Positions 8,790 to 16,870 of a DNA stretch of 49,491 bases are shown here, piece by piece. The stretch's first letter is position 1, and each line of letters starts with the position of its first letter. Source of the DNA: Cupriavidus sp. IDO (GTDB taxonomy: Bacteria > Pseudomonadota > Gammaproteobacteria > Burkholderiales > Burkholderiaceae); the NCBI RefSeq assembly GCF_000812465.1, contig NZ_JWMA01000021.1, positions 1 through 49,491 on the forward strand, written 5' to 3'. The translations under genes and the position numbers were made by a program. The notes under the pieces are model-generated. The model was not told where the DNA came from. It ran no database searches and saw only the letters and a list, made by a program, of their open reading frames with translations.

Positions 8790-9014
8790 ATGTGGAAAAT
8801 CCCAAAGGAATACAACCATTTGACGTTCGCAGCGATACAGGCTGGCGTAACGTGTGCGGTGGCATCAGCAATCGCAAGCGTGCAGTTTGTTGCGGAGGGA
8901 ACGTTTGTTTCTCACTGGCTGCGCGCATATCTTTTTTCCTGGGTTGCAATGTTGCCCGTCGTCATCGCCGTGGCGCCGTTCATTCGCTGGCTCGCAAACC
9001 GAATCACGGGTTGA
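8790..9014 (+). CDS. DUF2798 small membrane protein
   Basis: A 74-residue protein with two predicted membrane helices: about residues 14-35, starting FAAIQAGVTCAVASAIASV, and about 45-65, starting LRAYLFSWVAMLPVVIAVAP. It ends RWLANRITG. This layout is characteristic of DUF2798, a family of small inner-membrane proteins of unknown function. GAGAAGG lies 6-7 nt before the ATG. It sits just downstream of tcpD but with a 108-nt gap, so a role in chlorophenol metabolism is not implied. Confidence 0.75.
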   Translation: MWKIPKEYNHLTFAAIQAGVTCAVASAIASVQFVAEGTFVSHWLRAYLFSWVAMLPVVIAVAPFIRWLANRITG

Positions 9015-9103
9015 ACGCCAGCCGTGCCCTTCGCCGAGGGTAAAAGGGCGCCAAAACTCGAGATGAACCATTGCGATGCAATAGACAAATAGGTTTGGCA
9101 CCG

Positions 9104-9406
9104 ATGATCAAACATATTGTGATGTGGAAGGTGAGAGGTTCGAGTCCGGAAGAAAAGAGTGAGAGTGTGTGTCGCGTACATGCAGCGTTCGACGGACTGA
9201 TTGGCGTTATCCCGGGTCTTGTGACTCTTGAGGTTGGCGCCGACGTCAGTCGCATCGACTATGCGTGCGATGTGGTGCTCTACACGGAGTTCGAATCCAG
9301 AGACGCACTAGACTCTTACTCAACCCATCCTGCTCACCTCAGGATTAAGCGTGAGTTGGCCGCCGTCAGGATCGCCCGTCACCAGGTTGACTATGTCATT
9401 GACTAG
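9104..9406 (+). CDS. Dabb (stress-responsive alpha/beta barrel) domain protein
   Basis: A 100-residue dimeric ferredoxin-like-fold protein. The opening MIKHIVMWKVRGSS is the family hallmark (M-x-HIV-xxK), followed by an alpha helix, IPGLVTLEVGADVS, then DVVLYTEFESRDAL and a final YSTHPAHLRI. Dabb proteins include small cyclases and stress-induced proteins; a reaction cannot be inferred. The upstream in-frame ATG at 9071 would add an unlikely hydrophilic extension, so the start at 9104 is preferred. The ribosome site is weak. Confidence 0.7.
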   Translation: MIKHIVMWKVRGSSPEEKSESVCRVHAAFDGLIGVIPGLVTLEVGADVSRIDYACDVVLYTEFESRDALDSYSTHPAHLRIKRELAAVRIARHQVDYVID

Positions 9407-9528
9407 GTCACGTTCATCAGAAAAATCGGTGGTGATAGGCTGGTTTTCCGCACGCTTGGAGGAAGGCCTTGCAGTACGGGGCCGGCCCTCGCTGAGCGCC
9501 AGAGTGCCTTTGTTTGGGGGGCATTGCG

Positions 9529-9660
9529 TCAGTCGGCCCGCGGTTGCCGTACTGCGAAATCGGTGACGAACGCTACTGCCATGGCCACGGCGCCGCACGT
9601 GAAGATCAGCCTGTAGTTCTCATGGGATTGCGCAAACAGGTACGCATAGCCGTAGCCGCC
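9529..9660 (-). pseudogene. C-terminal remnant of an MFS transporter
   Basis: About 42 residues on the minus strand, GYGYAYLFAQSHENYRLIF followed by a hydrophobic helix TCGAVAMAVAFVTDFAVRQ and a stop. This is the usual end of a major-facilitator transporter (G-Y-YA...YRL-F--GA followed by the twelfth helix). The remaining eleven helices are missing: upstream of about 9660 the DNA switches to an amidohydrolase fragment on the other strand. It marks a rearrangement junction. Confidence 0.6.
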
Positions 9661-9670
9661 CGGCGCTTGG

Positions 9671-10140
9671 CTGCAGACCATTGCCAGCCGCCGAACCGAT
9701 CCCACCGACTCGGTCGTGGTCAGCATCACGCAGATCCACGGCGGCGATACCTGGAACGTGCTGCCTGAGTCGGTGGTGCTGCGCAGCACTTGGTGCGCGA
9801 CCGCACGCAGACTGAGATGAGGCAGATCTGCGAGCGCGTGGGCGCAACCCACGGCGCACGGATCGCGATCGACTACCGCCCCGGCTACCCAAGCGTGGTC
9901 AATACCCCCGCCGAGACCGACGCCGCCATCGCCGCCGCCGCGCAACTGGTGGGCGCCGACAACGTGAAGACCGATATCGAGCCGGCCATGGGCCCGGAAG
10001 ACTTCGCCTTCATGCTGGCGCTGGCGACAGCGCGGAAGACCCGCCGCTGCGCAATCCCTACTACGACTTCAACGACAAGATCCTGCCACTGGGCGCGGCG
10101 TACTGGGTCGCTGGTCGCGCAGCAATTGCCGGCCAAATGA
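9671..10140 (+). pseudogene. Decayed M20-family amidohydrolase (hippurate hydrolase-type) fragment
   Basis: Three frames must be joined to read the C-terminal half of an M20 amidohydrolase. Pieces are LQTIASRRTDPTDSVVVSIT then QIHGGDTWNVLPESV (from 9671), MRQICERVGATHGARIAIDY then NTPAETDAAIAAAAQLVGAD and AMGPEDFAFML (9820-10020), and NPYYDFNDKILPLGAAYWV (about 10051-10110). The family motif GxEDFAFM is kept, but deletions near 9786 and 10030 and a frameshift near 10110 break it, and the N-terminal half with most metal ligands is absent. Such enzymes hydrolyse N-acyl amino acids or amides. Confidence 0.75.
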
Positions 10141-10150
10141 TCCGCGCCCG

Positions 10151-10732
10151 TCAGGGCATGCGGGCCGCTTGCGCGAACACATTCAGGAACCCCTGTGCGG
10201 GCTGCGCGCCGGTGTGCGCTTTGACGGCCGCAGCCAGCACCGGTGCGGGCAGCCACGGATAGGGCAGCGCCGTCTGCAGGGCCGCCAGCGTGACCGCGCC
10301 GGGATCGGCGATCGTGTCCATGCGTTCGATATGGATATGCAGGCTGGCGATACGGTACGTGCCGTCATCGCCCGCGTCAAAGCCCCAGCGGTAATAGCCC
10401 TTGCCGACGCGCAAGGCGTTGGACGCCGTTTCCCGCATTACCACCAGCCAGGGGATCGTCATGGCGTTGCCGTCCAGCGCGGCAGCGGCGTCGCCGATGT
10501 AGTAGGTTCGGCAGCGGTCGAACGTCTTCGCAAACTCGCTGACCAGCGTGGAGGCAATGGCATCCGCGCCTTCGGCCTTTTGCGGAAAGCTGATGGTGTC
10601 GGTATCGATCGAAAAGGTCAGCGACGCATCCAGGGCAAAGGCTTCATGGATCAGCGCCGGACGGTTGTTGTCCTTGGCCTCGACGTATTGGGCCAGCCGT
10701 GCTTTGGCGGTGGCAAGCGGGATCGTGTTCAT
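10151..10732 (-). CDS. NTF2/SnoaL-like protein of unknown function
   Basis: A 193-residue soluble protein. The N-terminal half (MNTIPLATAKARLAQYVEAK, then HEAFALDASLTFSIDTDTI) and the alternating strands after residue 90 suggest a SnoaL-like cone fold, seen in small hydrolases, isomerases and ligand carriers. No catalytic motif can be named. Its ATG is 103 bp from the divergent marR gene, so the two probably share a control region. The longer reading that starts at 10813 would run into the MarR promoter and is rejected. Confidence 0.6.
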   Translation of the reverse strand: MNTIPLATAKARLAQYVEAKDNNRPALIHEAFALDASLTFSIDTDTISFPQKAEGADAIASTLVSEFAKTFDRCRTYYIGDAAAALDGNAMTIPWLVVMRETASNALRVGKGYYRWGFDAGDDGTYRIASLHIHIERMDTIADPGAVTLAALQTALPYPWLPAPVLAAAVKAHTGAQPAQGFLNVFAQAARMP

Positions 10733-10835
10733 GCTGGACTCAAGAGTATGGATTAAGGGAGGGGCGGGGTGTTGCAGGGAGTTTGATAGAATTTGGCACA
10801 AAGCTTGCATCAAAAGCTAAGTGGACATTCCGCCG

Positions 10836-11378
10836 ATGGCAACGACTCCTGCAAACAAGAACCTGACCGTTACGCACCCGGCCTGCCTGGTCGACGGCTC
10901 GGACCGTGAGTTCCGGCACCTGGTGAATGGCCTGCTGCCGTTTGCCGCGCGCCTGCTGTCCGTGCGCGACGGCTTTGGTAGCCTGATCGGCCTGACCGGG
11001 GTCCAGTACTCGCTGATCCGCTCGATCCTGCACCTGTCGCAGCAAGGCGAGGTAACGGTCAACCAGCTCGCGGACCACCTGCACCTGAGCGGCCCCTTCA
11101 TCACCATCGAGACCGGCAAGCTCAAAAAGCTGGGACTGATCGACAAGAAGGCCCATCCCGACGACAAGCGCAAGATGCGGCTCACCATTACTGCCGCCGG
11201 GACCCGCCTGCTCAATGAGCTGCTGCCAGTGCAGCAGCAGATCAACGACGTGCTGTTCGACGGCGTGTCCCGTACCGAATTCAAGGTGCTGTGCTCGGTG
11301 GTGGACCGGCTGGTCGCCAACGGCGACCGCGCTGCGCTGGATCTCGAACACCTGCAGGCGCGCCGGCAGAAGGGCTAG
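10836..11378 (+). CDS. MarR-family transcriptional regulator
   Basis: A 180-residue winged-helix regulator. The recognition region VTVNQLADHLHLSGPFITIE is at about residues 73-92, and the wing carries the family signature DDKRKMRLTITAAG. N- and C-terminal helices would form the dimer. MarR proteins of catabolic clusters usually repress and are released by an aromatic ligand. It is the nearest regulator to the HpaB/amidase operon starting at 12997, though separated from it by iscS on the other strand. The region between it and the divergent NTF2-like gene contains a TTTGAT...ATCAAA inverted repeat. The GTG at 10821 is a possible alternative start. Confidence 0.8.
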   Translation: MATTPANKNLTVTHPACLVDGSDREFRHLVNGLLPFAARLLSVRDGFGSLIGLTGVQYSLIRSILHLSQQGEVTVNQLADHLHLSGPFITIETGKLKKLGLIDKKAHPDDKRKMRLTITAAGTRLLNELLPVQQQINDVLFDGVSRTEFKVLCSVVDRLVANGDRAALDLEHLQARRQKG

Positions 11379-11386
11379 TGCGCGCG

Positions 11387-11402
11387 GCCGGCGTGCGCCG
11401 GC
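11387..11402. terminator. Hairpin between convergent marR and iscS
   Basis: GCCGGC, loop GTGC, GCCGGC lies in the 25-bp gap between two convergent stop codons. There is no T-run on either side, so it may act as a weak or bidirectional terminator only. Confidence 0.4.
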
Positions 11403-11403
11403 A

Positions 11404-12627
11404 TCAGTGCGCGGCCCACTGCACCGTGCCGACATCGATGCCCTCCTGGTGCATCTCCCATAGCGGGCTCAGCTCGCGCAGGCGGATCACCGTGTCGCTG
11501 ACCTGGCGGATGACCTCGTCCACCTCCGCCTCGGTGGTGTAGCGCCCCAGCGTGAAGCGGATCGAGCTATGCGCCAGCTCGTCGCTGCGGCCCAGCGCCC
11601 GCAGCACAAACGAGGGCTCCAGCGAGGCCGAGGTGCAGGCCGAGCCCGACGACACCGCCACATCCTTGATGCCCATGATCAGCGACTCGCCTTCGACATA
11701 GTTGAAGCTGATGTTCAGGTTGTGCGGAATACGGTGGGCCACGCTGCCGTTGACGTACACCTCGTCAAGTCCCGAGAGCCCCGCCAACAGGCGGTCGCGC
11801 AACGCGCCCACGCGGCGCGCCTCTTCCGCAAGTTCCAGCCTTGCCAGCCTGAAGGCTTCGCCCATGCCCACGATCTGGTGCGTCGGCAGGGTGCCCGAGC
11901 GCATGCCGCGCTCATGCCCGCCGCCATGGATCTGCGCCTCGATGCGGATGCGCGGCTTGCGCCGCACGTAGAGCGCGCCGATGCCCTTCGGGCCATAGGC
12001 CTTGTGCGCCGTCACGGTGAGCAGGTCGATCTTGAGGGCTTGCAGGTCGATGGCGATCCTGCCGGCGGCCTGCACCGCATCGCAATGGAACACCACCCCC
12101 GCCGCGCGGCAGAGCTCGCCGATCTGCGCGACCGGCTGGATCACGCCGATCTCGTTATTTACCATCATCACCGACACCAGGATGGTGTCTGGCCGCATGG
12201 CTGCGCGTAGCGCGTCAAGGTCGACCAGGCCATCGGTGCCAACGTCGAGATAGGTCACCTTGAAGCCCTGCCGCTCCAGTTCGCGGCAGGTGTCGAGCAC
12301 GGCCTTGTGCTCGGTCTTGACGGTGATGATGTGGTTGCCCTTGCCGCGATAGAAATGCGCCGCGCCCTTGATCGCCAGGTTGTTGCCTTCGGTGGCGCCA
12401 GAGGTCCAGATGATCTCGCGCGGGTCCGCATTCAGCAACGCCGCCACATGCGTGCGCGCAGCCTCGACCGCGTCTTCCGCCTGCCAGCCGTAGTAGTGGC
12501 TGCGCGATGCGGGATTGCCGAATTGCTGGTGCAGGTAGGGAACCATTTTCTCGACGACCTGGGTGTCGACCGGTGTCGTCGCGCTGTAGTCCATGTAGAT
12601 CGGAAGGGTCTTCGGCTCGGATTGCAT
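11404..12627 (-). CDS. Cysteine desulfurase (IscS/NifS family), stand-alone
   Basis: A 407-residue PLP enzyme that removes sulfur from cysteine as an enzyme-bound persulfide. Family features are [12 protein letters not shown] at the N-terminus, [24 protein letters not shown], the PLP-lysine segment [16 protein letters not shown], and the mobile active-site loop [14 protein letters not shown] with the persulfide cysteine. No iscU, iscA or ferredoxin gene is nearby, so it is a paralogue outside an isc operon. The GGA ribosome site is 9-10 nt before the second ATG at 12627; the first ATG at 12636 is too close. No link to the flanking catabolic genes can be shown. Confidence 0.85.
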   Translation of the reverse strand: MQSEPKTLPIYMDYSATTPVDTQVVEKMVPYLHQQFGNPASRSHYYGWQAEDAVEAARTHVAALLNADPREIIWTSGATEGNNLAIKGAAHFYRGKGNHIITVKTEHKAVLDTCRELERQGFKVTYLDVGTDGLVDLDALRAAMRPDTILVSVMMVNNEIGVIQPVAQIGELCRAAGVVFHCDAVQAAGRIAIDLQALKIDLLTVTAHKAYGPKGIGALYVRRKPRIRIEAQIHGGGHERGMRSGTLPTHQIVGMGEAFRLARLELAEEARRVGALRDRLLAGLSGLDEVYVNGSVAHRIPHNLNISFNYVEGESLIMGIKDVAVSSGSACTSASLEPSFVLRALGRSDELAHSSIRFTLGRYTTEAEVDEVIRQVSDTVIRLRELSPLWEMHQEGIDVGTVQWAAH

Positions 12628-12810
12628 AGCGCTCATTCCTGGAAGCGGATGTGGGGACGACCGTGGGCAAAGCGTACCCGCTGGTCAAGGAAAGTGGAGC
12701 GGAGTCTAGCACCGGGCGGCGGCGGCTCGCGGCGGTGCCATGCTGCCGGTAGGGTTGCTTGATGCGCGGACAGCTGCAATTCCGGCCGCCAGGCGCTACC
12801 TGCCCACTAG

Positions 12811-12843
12811 CGTGAAACCCTTGTCCCACAAGGGTTTCACGCC
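12811..12843. promoter_or_regulatory. Perfect 15-bp inverted repeat upstream of the flavin reductase operon
   Basis: GCGTGAAACCCTTGT, spacer CCC, then its exact reverse complement. It lies 153 bp before the flavin-reductase start and contains ACCCT...AGGGT. A second shorter dyad with the same halves follows. It could be an operator, or a rho-independent-like hairpin (CTTTCTC follows). Confidence 0.55.
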
Positions 12844-12877
12844 TTTCTCGAGCTGTCGCCGCTCCGCTTCAGTTTCA

Positions 12878-12889
12878 CCCTCTAGGGTT
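12878..12889. promoter_or_regulatory. Second ACCCT-CT-AGGGT dyad
   Basis: ACCCTCTAGGGT repeats the half-sites of the larger palindrome about 60 bp upstream, and both copies are flanked on the right by TTTC. Two dyads sharing half-sites in the leader of one operon suggest a regulator-binding region, possibly for the MarR protein encoded at 10836. This is inference only. Confidence 0.4.
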
Positions 12890-12996
12890 TCCACCAACTT
12901 GAATGGCGTTGTTTTCTAGCATTCAATAAAACCTAAGTTACAAAGGTAAATAAACAATGTAACCGGTTTGGTGAGAACACTTGCGTAGGAGTCGTG

Positions 12997-13530
12997 ATGG
13001 CTGAGTCCTCTGTCGGTCAGGGCGTCAAGGTGGACGCCGAAGCGCAACGCCGCTTCAGGAATGCGTTGGCGATGTTTGCAACAGGCGTCGCCGTGATTAC
13101 CGCGCCGCGCGAAGAAGGGGTGCCGGTCGGCATCACGGTGGCGTCCTTCAACTCGGTATCGCTGGACCCGCCGCTGGTGCTGTTCTCGGTGGACCGCCGC
13201 TGCCTGAGCCTGGGCGACCTGCGCACCGCGCGGTGCTATGCGGTCAATGTGCTGGCCGAAGCGCAGCAGGATATCTCGAACCGCTTCGCCAGGGCGAACT
13301 CCGGCAAGTGGGAAGGCATCGACTTCGGTGACGGCGAAGGGGACAGCCATGTGCTGCTGCCGGACGCGCTCGCCACCTTCGAGTGCGAACCCTATGCCCA
13401 GCATGACGGCGGCGATCACGTGATCTTTATTGGGCGGGTGGTCCGCCACCAGGCCCGCCAGGACGGCCGGCCGCTCATCTTCTTTGGCGGCAATTACCGG
13501 GCATTGGAAGACAGCCCGACCGCCGCTTGA
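12997..13530 (+). CDS. Flavin reductase, partner of the adjacent HpaB-type oxygenase
   Basis: A 177-residue single-domain reductase of the HpaC family. It would supply reduced FAD to the oxygenase encoded 36 nt downstream. Signatures include RRFRNALAMFATGVAVITAP, GITVASFNSVSLDPPLVLFS and a C-terminal GRPLIFFGGNYRAL. The ATG at 12997 is preceded by AGGAG five nucleotides upstream; the GTG at 12994 overlaps this spacing and is less likely. It is not a duplicate of tcpX: the two share the fold but differ in most positions. Confidence 0.88.
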   Translation: MAESSVGQGVKVDAEAQRRFRNALAMFATGVAVITAPREEGVPVGITVASFNSVSLDPPLVLFSVDRRCLSLGDLRTARCYAVNVLAEAQQDISNRFARANSGKWEGIDFGDGEGDSHVLLPDALATFECEPYAQHDGGDHVIFIGRVVRHQARQDGRPLIFFGGNYRALEDSPTAA

Positions 13531-13566
13531 ATCCACAAGAACGGACAGTCATCACAGGAGAACGAC

Positions 13567-15051
13567 ATGATCAAGACCGGTAACCAGCACATCGCGATGC
13601 TGCGCGATGGCCGCGAGGTGTACCTGGACGGCAAGCGGGTGACGGACGTCACCAGCCACCCGGCCTTCCGCAACTCGATTCGTAGCTACGCCAATCTTTA
13701 TGACTTCCAGGCGCAGCCCGGCAATGTCGACAAGATGACCTTCCAGCCGGCGGGTACCGACCGGCGCGTCAGCCGGATCTGGGAGCTGCCGACCAGCTAC
13801 AACGAACTGGTCGAGCGCCGCCAGATGCTGGAAGCCTGGACCGAGCTGCACTACGGCTTCATGGGCCGATCGCCCGACCACGTGGCCTCTTGCATCTCGG
13901 GCATGTACATGGGCATCGATGTCTTTGAGCAGGCCGATCCGGCACGCGCCGGCGCGCTGCGCGACTACTACCGCTATGCCCGCGACAACGACCTGTTCCT
14001 CACCTATGTGATCGTCAACCCGCAGGCCAACCAGTCCAAGTCCGCGCACGAGCAGGAAGACAAGTACCTGGCGGTGGGCATCGTCGACCAGGACGCGGAA
14101 GGCATCACCGTGCGTGGCGCCAAGATGCTGGCCACCAGCGGCATCATGGCCAACGAAGTCTTCTGCAGCTGCATCCAGCCGCTGCGCGAGGGCGACGAGA
14201 TGTATGCGCTGTCCTTCGCGGTGCCGATGAACACCAAGGGGCTGAAGGTGATGTCGCGCAAGTCGTACGAAGCCAATGCCACCTCGGTGTTCGACAACCC
14301 GCTGGCCAGCCGCTTTGACGAGAACGACGCGGTGCTCTATTTCGACGACGTCAAGGTGCCGTGGGAGCGCATCTTCGTCGCGGGCGACGTGGGCTTGTGC
14401 GCCAGGCAATTCCACGCCACGCCGGCGCACGTCTACCAGAACTACCAGTGCCAGGTGCGGCTGATGGTGAAGCTGCGCTTCCTGGTGGGCCTGGCGCACC
14501 GCATCACCGAGATCAACGGCACTAACAGCTTCCCGCAGGTCAGGGAAATGCTGGGCCAGCTGGCCGCCGAAGCGGGCATGGTCGAGGCCTGGGTCTACGG
14601 CATGGAAGCCAAGGGCCAGGTCGGCAAGCACGGCTACTTCGTGCCGGACCGCAGCATGCTGTACGGCTCGCAGGTGGTGACCCAGCAGCTTTACGGCAAG
14701 GTGCTGGCCACGCTGCGCGAGCTGGCCGGCGGCGGCATGATCATGCTGCCGTCGAGCATCGAGGATTTCGCCAATCCGTCGCTCGCCGGGATCATTGCCA
14801 AGACGCAGAAGTCGCCGGTGTGCTGCCCGGAAGAGCGTGTCAAGTTCTTCAAGCTCGCCTGGGACGCGGTCGGCTCCGAGTTTGCGTCGCGCCACAACCA
14901 GTACGAGATGTTCTACGCCGGCGCCACCTTCGTTACCAAGGGCCATGCCTATCGCACCTACGACTGGCAGAACGCATCCGGCCTGGTCGACAACATGCTC
15001 GGCAGCTATTCCCTCGAAAGCGAACTGGCCAAGCTGCCGCAGGCCGCCTGA
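13567..15051 (+). CDS. HpaB-family flavin-dependent monooxygenase, substrate unknown
   Basis: A 494-residue oxygenase of the 4-hydroxyphenylacetate 3-hydroxylase family. It uses FADH2 and O2 to hydroxylate an aromatic or heteroaromatic ring. The N-terminus MIKTGNQHIAMLRDGREVYL, the HxAFRNSIRSYANLYDF region, FDENDAVLYFDDVKVPWERI and the helical C-terminal domain are typical. At 494 residues it is shorter than TcpA and clearly diverged from it, so a different substrate is expected. Neighbouring amidase, cupin, DUF2848 and Liv-type import genes point to a nitrogen-containing compound, perhaps a ring hydroxylated to a lactam and then hydrolysed. That reading is a hypothesis. Confidence 0.85.
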   Translation: MIKTGNQHIAMLRDGREVYLDGKRVTDVTSHPAFRNSIRSYANLYDFQAQPGNVDKMTFQPAGTDRRVSRIWELPTSYNELVERRQMLEAWTELHYGFMGRSPDHVASCISGMYMGIDVFEQADPARAGALRDYYRYARDNDLFLTYVIVNPQANQSKSAHEQEDKYLAVGIVDQDAEGITVRGAKMLATSGIMANEVFCSCIQPLREGDEMYALSFAVPMNTKGLKVMSRKSYEANATSVFDNPLASRFDENDAVLYFDDVKVPWERIFVAGDVGLCARQFHATPAHVYQNYQCQVRLMVKLRFLVGLAHRITEINGTNSFPQVREMLGQLAAEAGMVEAWVYGMEAKGQVGKHGYFVPDRSMLYGSQVVTQQLYGKVLATLRELAGGGMIMLPSSIEDFANPSLAGIIAKTQKSPVCCPEERVKFFKLAWDAVGSEFASRHNQYEMFYAGATFVTKGHAYRTYDWQNASGLVDNMLGSYSLESELAKLPQAA

Positions 15052-15096
15052 CTATCCGCACCTTTCCCAATTCCCGCCTCGAACACGGAGATCGAC

Positions 15097-15477
15097 ATGG
15101 CAATCACCAAACTTCACGACGAGTTCCACACCCTGGACCTGGAGTCCGGCTGGGAGGTCCCCCACGGCTATCCGTCGGGTATCCAGCAGAAGATCCTGTC
15201 CGGCTCGCTGGACGAGAACGGCCGCAGCGGCAGCCGTACGCGCCTGCTGCGCTTCCAGCCCGGCGTGTTCACCACCTCGCCCTTCGTGCATGAGTACTGG
15301 GAAGAGGTCTACCTGCTCAGCGGCGACCTGACCGTCGGCAACGACGCCAATGGCAAGGGCGGCGAGGCCTTCGTCCCCAACACCTACGCCTGCCGCCCGC
15401 CCGGCGCCTTCCATGGCCCCTTCAAGTCGAACGGCGGCTGCATGCTGCTGGAGATCCACTACTACGACCCGGCCTGA
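15097..15477 (+). CDS. Small cupin-domain protein
   Basis: A 126-residue single-cupin protein. The first cupin motif is partly kept as HEYWEEVYLLSGDL (His and Glu for metal), and the second as RPPGAFHGPFKS. Such cupins can be metal dioxygenases, isomerases or sensors; this one cannot be assigned a reaction. It lies 45 nt after the oxygenase gene and 2 nt before the amidase gene, so it is part of the operon and probably acts on an intermediate. Confidence 0.8.
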   Translation: MAITKLHDEFHTLDLESGWEVPHGYPSGIQQKILSGSLDENGRSGSRTRLLRFQPGVFTTSPFVHEYWEEVYLLSGDLTVGNDANGKGGEAFVPNTYACRPPGAFHGPFKSNGGCMLLEIHYYDPA

Positions 15478-15479
15478 TC

Positions 15480-16823
15480 ATGGAAGCGACCATCGCAACC
15501 GTGCAGCGCCAGCTTGCCGCGGGCAGCGCCAACGCGCTGTCCCTGCTGGCGTCATGCGTCGAACGTATCTGCAATCCCGGCGGCGAGGGCGCGCGCGTAT
15601 TCCCGCATGGCGTGAGCATGGCGGCGCGCAAGCAGGCCCAGGCCAGCGACATGCTGCGCGAGCAGGGCGTGGCCGGCCCGCTGGCCGGCGTGCCGGTGTC
15701 CGTCAAGGACCTGTTCGACGTGCAGGGCGACGTGACCCGCGCCGGCGCCCGCGTGCTGCCGGAGCGTGCGGCCAGTGCCGACGCGCCGGCCATCGCGCGC
15801 TTGCGTGCGGCGGGGGCGGTGTTTGTCGGGCGCACCAATATGACCGAGTTCGCTTACTCGGGCGTCGGCATTAATCCGCACTATGGCACGCCACGCAATC
15901 CCTACGACCGGCAGGCGGGCCGCATTCCCGGTGGCTCGTCGTCGGGGGCCGCGGTGTCGGTGACTGACGGCATGGCCCTGGCGGCGATCGGCTCGGACAC
16001 CGGCGGTTCGTGCCGGATTCCGGCGGCGTTGTGCGGCATCGCTGGCTTCAAGCCCACGGCGCGCCGCGTGCCGCTGCAGGGCACGGTGCCGCTGTCGCCC
16101 AGCTATGACTCGGTGGGCTGCCTGGCTAACACCGTGGCGTGCTGCGCCGCCATTGATGCCGTGATGGCAGGTGAGGCGCCGCCCGCGGGACCGGCGCCGC
16201 TGGCCGGGCTGCGCCTGGCGGTGCCCACCGGCCTGGTGCTGGAAGGCATGTCGGACGAGGTGGCTGAGGTCTTCAGCCGCACGCTGCGCCGGCTGTCGGC
16301 GGCGGGTGCGCTGCTGCAGGACGTGAGTTTCGACAGCTGGGACCAGCTGGCCGGCATCGGCGCGAACGGCGGCCTGGTCGCCGCGGAAGCCAGTGCCTGG
16401 CACGGCAGCCTGCTGGCTGAACAGGCCGATCGCTATGACCCGCGCGTGCTGTCGCGCATTCGACTGGCTGACGGGCAGCGTGCCGCCGACTACCTGCGCA
16501 TGCTGCAGCGCAGGGGCGAGTTGTGCCGGCAGGCCGATACCGAGCTGGCGGGATTCGATGCCGTGGTCCTGCCCACCGTGCCGGTCGTGGCGCCGCGCAT
16601 CGTGGACCTGGACGGCGACGAAGCCTTCTTCAGCACCAACCGGCTGCTGCTGCGCAACCCGGCCATCGCCAACATGCTCGACCTGTGCGCGCTGTCGGTG
16701 CCGTGCCATCGCCTGGGCGACGCGCCGGTGGGACTGATGCTGTTCGGGCGCCACCTGTCCGACCGCAGGCTGCTGGCCATCGGCATGGGCATTGAGTCGG
16801 CATTGCGGCACGAACGGGGCTGA
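15480..16823 (+). CDS. Amidase-signature family hydrolase
   Basis: A 447-residue amidase of the GatA/AtzF/FAAH group. The Ser-cisSer-Lys triad is visible: Lys76 in VSVKDLFD, the cis-Ser in GGSSSGAA (about 153), and nucleophile Ser177 in SDTGGSCRIP. It hydrolyses a C-N amide bond. The ATG begins two nucleotides after the cupin stop, giving tight translational coupling. In this operon it probably opens an amide or lactam produced after ring hydroxylation; release of ammonia is likely. Confidence 0.88.
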   Translation: MEATIATVQRQLAAGSANALSLLASCVERICNPGGEGARVFPHGVSMAARKQAQASDMLREQGVAGPLAGVPVSVKDLFDVQGDVTRAGARVLPERAASADAPAIARLRAAGAVFVGRTNMTEFAYSGVGINPHYGTPRNPYDRQAGRIPGGSSSGAAVSVTDGMALAAIGSDTGGSCRIPAALCGIAGFKPTARRVPLQGTVPLSPSYDSVGCLANTVACCAAIDAVMAGEAPPAGPAPLAGLRLAVPTGLVLEGMSDEVAEVFSRTLRRLSAAGALLQDVSFDSWDQLAGIGANGGLVAAEASAWHGSLLAEQADRYDPRVLSRIRLADGQRAADYLRMLQRRGELCRQADTELAGFDAVVLPTVPVVAPRIVDLDGDEAFFSTNRLLLRNPAIANMLDLCALSVPCHRLGDAPVGLMLFGRHLSDRRLLAIGMGIESALRHERG

Positions 16824-16870
16824 ACCCCGGCAACAGTACAGAAGTACCCATAACTACAGTGGAGACAACA

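Noticed and set aside
13414..13425. GATCACGTGATC resembling the GntR operator
   Set aside because: It lies inside the flavin-reductase coding sequence, and its half-sites are in the opposite order from the six promoter sites.
13552..14946. 464-codon minus-strand frame opposite the HpaB-type gene
   Set aside because: No ribosome site or family pattern; the plus-strand protein is clearly a full-length oxygenase.
15552..16811. 419-codon minus-strand frame opposite the amidase gene
   Set aside because: It is rich in Arg, His, Gln and Ala, as expected of an antisense frame; the amidase triad is on the plus strand.
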